A stretch of 64,000 nt of DNA, from positions 806,001-870,000 of the forward strand of contig JALOBK010000001.1 of the NCBI GenBank assembly GCA_023228325.1, given 5' to 3'. This DNA is from a bacterium. Lineage in GTDB: Bacteria; Auribacterota; UBA6266. Positions 60,701-64,000 of this stretch are shown piece after piece; position 1 is the first letter of the stretch; every line of letters starts with the position of its first letter. A program made the translations under genes and the position numbers. Below the pieces are notes generated by a model that was not told where the DNA came from, searched no databases, and saw only the letters and a program-made list of their open reading frames with translations.

Positions 60701-60879
60701 GCCATCATCGAAGGCGTAGCCCCGGGATATGTGACGGTGACCGTTATCACGGGATAATCTACCGACGGCAAATCACTTATGGGAAGAGCAAAATACGCCG
60801 CGAGTCCGAAAAGAGATATGGAAACAATAATCAGAACGGTCATTATGGGACGGCGGATAAAGATTTCGGAAAAAACCAT
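57730..60879 (-). CDS. RND-type multidrug efflux transporter (AcrB/MexB family)
   Basis: A 1049-residue inner-membrane pump of normal length, with two homologous halves. The FLVDDAIVVLENTVRHI segment holds the paired aspartates of the proton relay; the N-terminal FIRRPIMTVLIIV and the late GILYESYIHPLTVL are typical. It drives drugs or lipophilic compounds out by proton antiport. It is the last gene of a TolC-adaptor-pump operon, 3 bases from the adaptor gene. Confidence 0.95.
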   Translation of the reverse strand: MVFSEIFIRRPIMTVLIIVSISLFGLAAYFALPISDLPSVDYPVITVTVTYPGATPSMMASSCASPLEDECMQIPGLETIISDNTPGSTTITLSFDLDKSVDLAAPDVQAAISRAQSNLPSDLPQPPTYEKTNPSDQPIIYILLRSETMTQGDLYDYAHKTIGQRINMIEGISKVDIYGAKRAIRILIDPDKLAYLGLGFDEVAQALNTATVTTPGGDLNGKYRAFSIEPQGQLVEPSEYEELIIAYRNDAPIRLKDIGKCVDSIQNDVINFMYGNKENGIKPGVICVAATRSSGANTVALSQKVRDLLDEIKPTLPGALEVNIFYDQAIQIKESVNDVKTTIVIALGLVMLIIFIFLGRVTDTLVPSMVLPTTLLWTFLVMFAAGFSLDNLSLMALTLSVGFLVDDAIVVLENTVRHIQAGKKPFEAAVKSMKEITGTVISTSFALITVFIPLVFMGGVVGRNFKEFALTVVFAIICSTIIALTLTPMMCARMLQSAKDTKTGLEKFTDKFVGKLVSSYIGPLKWVLSHRYTALWGGIGCVAGILWLFSTLPKTFMPIGDSGLFFGQMQALLGTSTEEIRFFQDKVNDIIAEHPAIESLFTVTGKQTGADQSTGMVVATLKPLNERKPIEQVVREINKSLMRLSDLGFVYLMPKPSLELSAGAESTATGSQYSYVLSGQNRDEVYEAAEEIQEKMEGLPYFSGIQSSVKIDLPRLNININRDRASSLGITAADIENTLLYAFAKGKTTLYLTDIDQYWVMLESIDEFRREPQDLTHIYVRSKTTNKLAPLSVIAEWEQDISPQNVPHHNQLNAATISYNLAPGVALGDATKAINQLSSRILPPGVMGQMQGQAQEFEEAVKSLAVLMIIAVFIMYVILGILYESYIHPLTVLTTLPPAAFGGLMTLFLFKAELSLYAYIGIFMLLGIVSKNGIMMVDFAKQNMEEENMNASDAIFNACKTRFRPILMTGASTIIGAMPIALGFGADGAARRPLGLIIVGGLAFAQVVTLFITPGLFLYMQDIQEKFLDKFELSKSDAKRKQEEKILQQ

Positions 60880-60882
60880 TTT

Positions 60883-62067
60883 TTAATCCCCGGCAGAAGC
60901 CTTTTTCTTGCTGTTTGTTTTGTTTCCCCCGCCTTTTTCAGATTTTTCATCGGCGTTCTGGTCGTCAATATTCATTACCGGGATTCCGTCCCTCAAACCC
61001 AACTGCCCGTAAGTAACAACCTTTTCTCCGGAAGAAACTCCTTTTTCTATCACCAAATCCTCATCCTGCTGAAGACCTACGACAATATCCTGCCTTAACT
61101 CGGCGGTATTTTTATCGGTAACAACATACAGGTACATGCCTTTCTGTCCAAACTGAACGGCCGTTACGGGGACTATAACAGCATCTTTTTCCGTGTACAC
61201 AATTAAACGAATGGTCGCATATTGTCCGGGCCAAAGGATTTTTTCCGGATTCTGGATTTCCGCCCTCAGAAGAATCATTCCGGTTTGGGAGTCGACAGCG
61301 TTATTTATCAAAGTCAGTTTTCCTTCATATGAATTTTCATCGCCGGCCGGATTAATTTTAACCACCAGCGTTTCTTCTTTCATCTGTTTGTGCACTTTCG
61401 GAAAATCTTTTTCGGAAATCGCGAAATCAATGAAAAGAGGGTCTACCGTCCTGATGTTTACAAGCGTCGGCCCCGTGTTGGCGGAAACAATATTGCCCGG
61501 GTCCACAAGGCGCTTGCCCGTTACGCCGCCTATGGGAGAACGGATGGAACAAAATTCGACATCCAGTTCAGCCTGTTCAACCGCGGCGCGGTCAAGGCTG
61601 ACTTTAGCCTCCGCCGCGGCGGCATCCGACTGATATGTTTCAAAGTCCTGCTTGGAAATAAGATTTTTCTCCATAAGTTTTCTGTTTCTTTCAAGAGTAT
61701 CCTGCTTCAGTTTCAGGTCAACCAAATCTTCGGCGAGCATCGCCTGTTCTTTTTCAAGTTCGGCTTTATAAGGCCTGACATCTATACTGAAAAGCAAGTC
61801 GCCTATCTTCACTTCATCGCCTTCGCTGAAATGGACAGCCGTTACTTCCCCGGTAACCCTTGACTGGATATTGACATTATAATAGGCATTTATTGTGCCG
61901 AAAGAATCGATATAAACAGGAACATCTTTTTTAGCTGCAACCGCCATTTTAACCGGTCTCGGATGAACAGGAGGAGCCGGCGGTTTTTTTGAACAACTTT
62001 TAAATATTAATATAAATACAATCGCAAGCGCTATTATCCATAACAACCTTTTTTTATTGAGATACAT
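60883..62067 (-). CDS. RND efflux periplasmic adaptor (membrane fusion protein)
   Basis: A 394-residue protein. An N-terminal hydrophobic segment (LLWIIALAIVFILIF) ends in KSCSKK, which may be a signal anchor or lipid-attachment site. A lipoyl-like domain (INVQ-type VNIQSRVTGEVTAVHFSEGDEVKIGDLL), coiled-coil hairpin (about 115-170) and beta-barrel follow. It joins the pump to the outer-membrane channel. Confidence 0.93.
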   Translation of the reverse strand: MYLNKKRLLWIIALAIVFILIFKSCSKKPPAPPVHPRPVKMAVAAKKDVPVYIDSFGTINAYYNVNIQSRVTGEVTAVHFSEGDEVKIGDLLFSIDVRPYKAELEKEQAMLAEDLVDLKLKQDTLERNRKLMEKNLISKQDFETYQSDAAAAEAKVSLDRAAVEQAELDVEFCSIRSPIGGVTGKRLVDPGNIVSANTGPTLVNIRTVDPLFIDFAISEKDFPKVHKQMKEETLVVKINPAGDENSYEGKLTLINNAVDSQTGMILLRAEIQNPEKILWPGQYATIRLIVYTEKDAVIVPVTAVQFGQKGMYLYVVTDKNTAELRQDIVVGLQQDEDLVIEKGVSSGEKVVTYGQLGLRDGIPVMNIDDQNADEKSEKGGGNKTNSKKKASAGD

Positions 62068-62086
62068 TTATTTACCCTCCCGAAAA

Positions 62087-63550
62087 CTAATAGGCCGTTT
62101 CATCTTTAAAAGACCCCAATGAGCCCGTAGAGTGCGCAAGCTCGGCAACGGCAATGAAAAGCCCTTTTTGAGAGTCTATTAATTTGCTTCTCGCATCTGA
62201 TAATTTAGTCTGGGCGTCAAGCAGATCGAGTATATCCTTCAACCCAGCCCTGTATCCTTCAAGCGCGAGTTCGTAAGATTCTTTGGAACTGGCAAGAAAA
62301 GCTTCGCTGAAAACCAGTTTCGATACAGCCGTTTTATACCCGTAATATTTAATCCAGACATCGGAACTCGCTTCTATTTCAGCCTGGATAAGTTTTTCTT
62401 TTTCTTCTTCGGCTTCGGCCTGAGCCTGCCGTTTTTTATTCAGGTTATAAAACCCGTCGAATATATCCCATTCCACCTTGACATAACCCATATATTCATG
62501 TTCCCTGAGGTTATTGTCCGTCTCATAATCATGATACCAATTCTTATCAGCCAAAGCGCCGCCTGTTATGGATGGCAACAAATCCGAGGTTGCCGACCTG
62601 ACAGCCGCTTCTTTCGCGCGGACACCGGCCCTGAGAGCGCTTATGTCAGGCCGGTTTTCCAACGCATTGTCTATCAAAACCGTTATTTCATCCGTTTTAA
62701 TATCACGCGGGGTTTCGCTTTTCGGCGGAGCTATCGAAAACTGCGTGTCAGCGGAAAACCCTATAACTTTTGCAAGGTTTCCTTTTGCGGTCTGTACATT
62801 TCCTTTAGCGTCTTCGAGAGAATACAGGGCATCATCAAAATTCGATTTCGCCTGCAGAACATCAAGCCTTGTAACAAGCCCGGCTTCGAATTTTTGCAGG
62901 GCTATAAGATGCGCTGTTTTGGCATCGGCAACATTTGCCTCGGCAACTTTAACCGCCGCCTGCGCGCTGAAAAAGGTATAGTAAGACGTTTCAACATTGA
63001 GCAAAAGATCCTGTATTGACTGGTTAAACTGGAAATTAGATGCGAGAAGTTGTTGCAAAGAACCCTCTATATCCGCATTTCTTCCCCCGAAATCAAGAAT
63101 GAGAAACGTAATATCAACAGCCGGCCCGTAAGTCGCGAAATCGGTATCCTGCGAGCCCCCCAATTGAGACTGACCGGAGAACGGTTCGTTATACCGCTGT
63201 TTCTGGCGGCTAACCTGGGCTGAAACATCTGCCTGTGGATACCATTTGCTTTGCGCCTGTCTCAATTCCGCTTCCATGGCTTTTGCCGACTGCCAGTACC
63301 GTCGCGTGCTCGGATTGTTTTCAAAAGCAACAGCGACCAGTTCCGCGAGTGTTAGAGGCTCATCGCTCTGAAGTTTTCTATCTCTTATAGCCGGCCAGAC
63401 GGTGTCTTTGAGTTTTGTTGCTTTAGACCAATCCGGCGCCTGCCATGATTCATAAGGGGTCTCGGGAGCCCTGAGGGACCTGCATCCTGACAGGAATAGG
63501 GTAAAACAAACCAATAAAGATAGTGCCACTCGATAAGAGATTTTTATCAT
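62087..63550 (-). CDS. TolC/OprM-family outer-membrane efflux lipoprotein
   Basis: A 487-residue protein. The signal ends in a clear lipobox (LFLSGC), as in OprM. Two repeated helical halves carry long coiled coils (QLRQAQSKWYPQADVSAQVSRQ ... ALEGYRAGLKDILDLLDAQTKLSDAR). It is the outer-membrane exit duct. It is the first gene of the efflux operon; the promoter is probably in the A+T-rich 110 bases before it. Confidence 0.93.
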   Translation of the reverse strand: MIKISYRVALSLLVCFTLFLSGCRSLRAPETPYESWQAPDWSKATKLKDTVWPAIRDRKLQSDEPLTLAELVAVAFENNPSTRRYWQSAKAMEAELRQAQSKWYPQADVSAQVSRQKQRYNEPFSGQSQLGGSQDTDFATYGPAVDITFLILDFGGRNADIEGSLQQLLASNFQFNQSIQDLLLNVETSYYTFFSAQAAVKVAEANVADAKTAHLIALQKFEAGLVTRLDVLQAKSNFDDALYSLEDAKGNVQTAKGNLAKVIGFSADTQFSIAPPKSETPRDIKTDEITVLIDNALENRPDISALRAGVRAKEAAVRSATSDLLPSITGGALADKNWYHDYETDNNLREHEYMGYVKVEWDIFDGFYNLNKKRQAQAEAEEEKEKLIQAEIEASSDVWIKYYGYKTAVSKLVFSEAFLASSKESYELALEGYRAGLKDILDLLDAQTKLSDARSKLIDSQKGLFIAVAELAHSTGSLGSFKDETAY

Positions 63551-63658
63551 ATGTAAAATTTAGTGTTTTTTTATACAAAGTAATATAAAATAAATTCATT
63601 TAAAAAACAAGATTAGTATTTATATATTTGTTATTTAATATCCAAGGGAGAATGTAAT

Positions 63659-64000
63659 ATGGACCCTATTCTTATTGTGGGCTTGGTTTTGTTCGGCGGG
63701 TTCGTTTTCGGTGAAATCGTTTCAAAGTTCAACCTGCCGAAAGTCACCGGTTATCTTTTGGCGGGCGTGCTCCTGAACCCTACCGTTTTTAACTTCATAC
63801 CGAAAGACGCTGTAAACCATACAAACCTGATAACAAATATATCTCTCTCATTTATCACGTTTTCTATCGGCGGGACTCTTGTTTATTCACAGTTAAAAGC
63901 CCTCGGTAAATCCATTCTTTATATAACGCTTTTCGAAGCCGAATTCGCGTTAATAGCCCTTGTAGCCGGTTTCCTTATCGTTTCTCCTTTCCTCGTTCAC
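63659..64000 (+). CDS. CPA2-type cation/proton antiporter, N-terminal part
   Basis: Open from the ATG at 63,659 to the window end (114 residues visible), with AAGGGAG before it. PILIVGLVLFGGFVFGEIVSKFNLPKVTGYLLAGVLLNPTVF is the first two membrane segments of Kef/NapA-type antiporters. It is the second such antiporter in the window. The C-terminal end lies outside. Confidence 0.82.
   Translation, partial: MDPILIVGLVLFGGFVFGEIVSKFNLPKVTGYLLAGVLLNPTVFNFIPKDAVNHTNLITNISLSFITFSIGGTLVYSQLKALGKSILYITLFEAEFALIALVAGFLIVSPFLVH

Overview
This 64 kb window looks like a chromosomal contig from an uncultured diderm bacterium. Outer-membrane features (a lipid A-type acyltransferase, an OmpA-LysM protein, a complete TolC/adaptor/RND efflux operon) sit with a four-subunit ferredoxin-linked 2-oxoacid oxidoreductase, which points to an anaerobic or microaerophilic life. 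The large Bacillus-type SRP RNA, a sigma-54 activator next to a Ser/Thr kinase, and many unassigned small secreted proteins fit candidate-phylum lineages of the Omnitrophota/Elusimicrobiota kind. That placement is inference; there is no rRNA gene here.

Left part (1-33.8 kb): sigma-54 activator tail and receptor-like kinase; dihydrolipoamide dehydrogenase; a secreted protein behind a textbook sigma-54 promoter; ppsR; a candidate 6S RNA; lipid acyltransferase; two overlapping radical SAM genes of the N-terminal-Cys (MJ0619/Tes-like) type; OmpA-LysM; a PTS EIIA/antiporter/NUDIX run; nth, polX, folE, ccdA; the porG-D-A-B operon; and the classic ffs-dnaX-ybaB-recR block. tRNA-Arg(ACG), its predicted wobble deaminase tadA, and tRNA-Ser(CGA) follow, embedded in short interspersed repeats. 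Two small PilZ genes precede tRNA-Ser(TGA).

Island (33,910-51,501): a 17.6 kb integrated element sits in the 3' end of tRNA-Ser(TGA). It is bounded by a perfect 20-bp direct repeat, starts with a tyrosine recombinase, and is visibly more A+T-rich than its flanks. It carries a one-polypeptide restriction-modification enzyme (type ISP-like), an integrase-less array of three integron-like gene cassettes with attC-like sites, several small HTH regulators, and an operon encoding a DGQHR/DndB-like protein, an HNH nuclease, a PD-(D/E)XK-like protein and a histidine phosphatase. A four-gene opposite-strand block sits at its right end. A paired 8-bp motif with 11-bp period occurs at both element ends and at two internal control regions, and looks like the recombinase arm sites or the element's operators. 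No relaxase or type IV secretion gene is seen.

Right part (51.5-64 kb): a DRE-TIM aldolase and a KDPG-type aldolase, a STAS protein, a TIGR03546-like membrane protein with an AsmA-like partner, a tRNA-dihydrouridine synthase, the RND efflux operon, and the start of a cation/proton antiporter. The strongest candidates for undescribed biology are the cassette array inside the island, the paired-motif sites, and the DGQHR-HNH operon.
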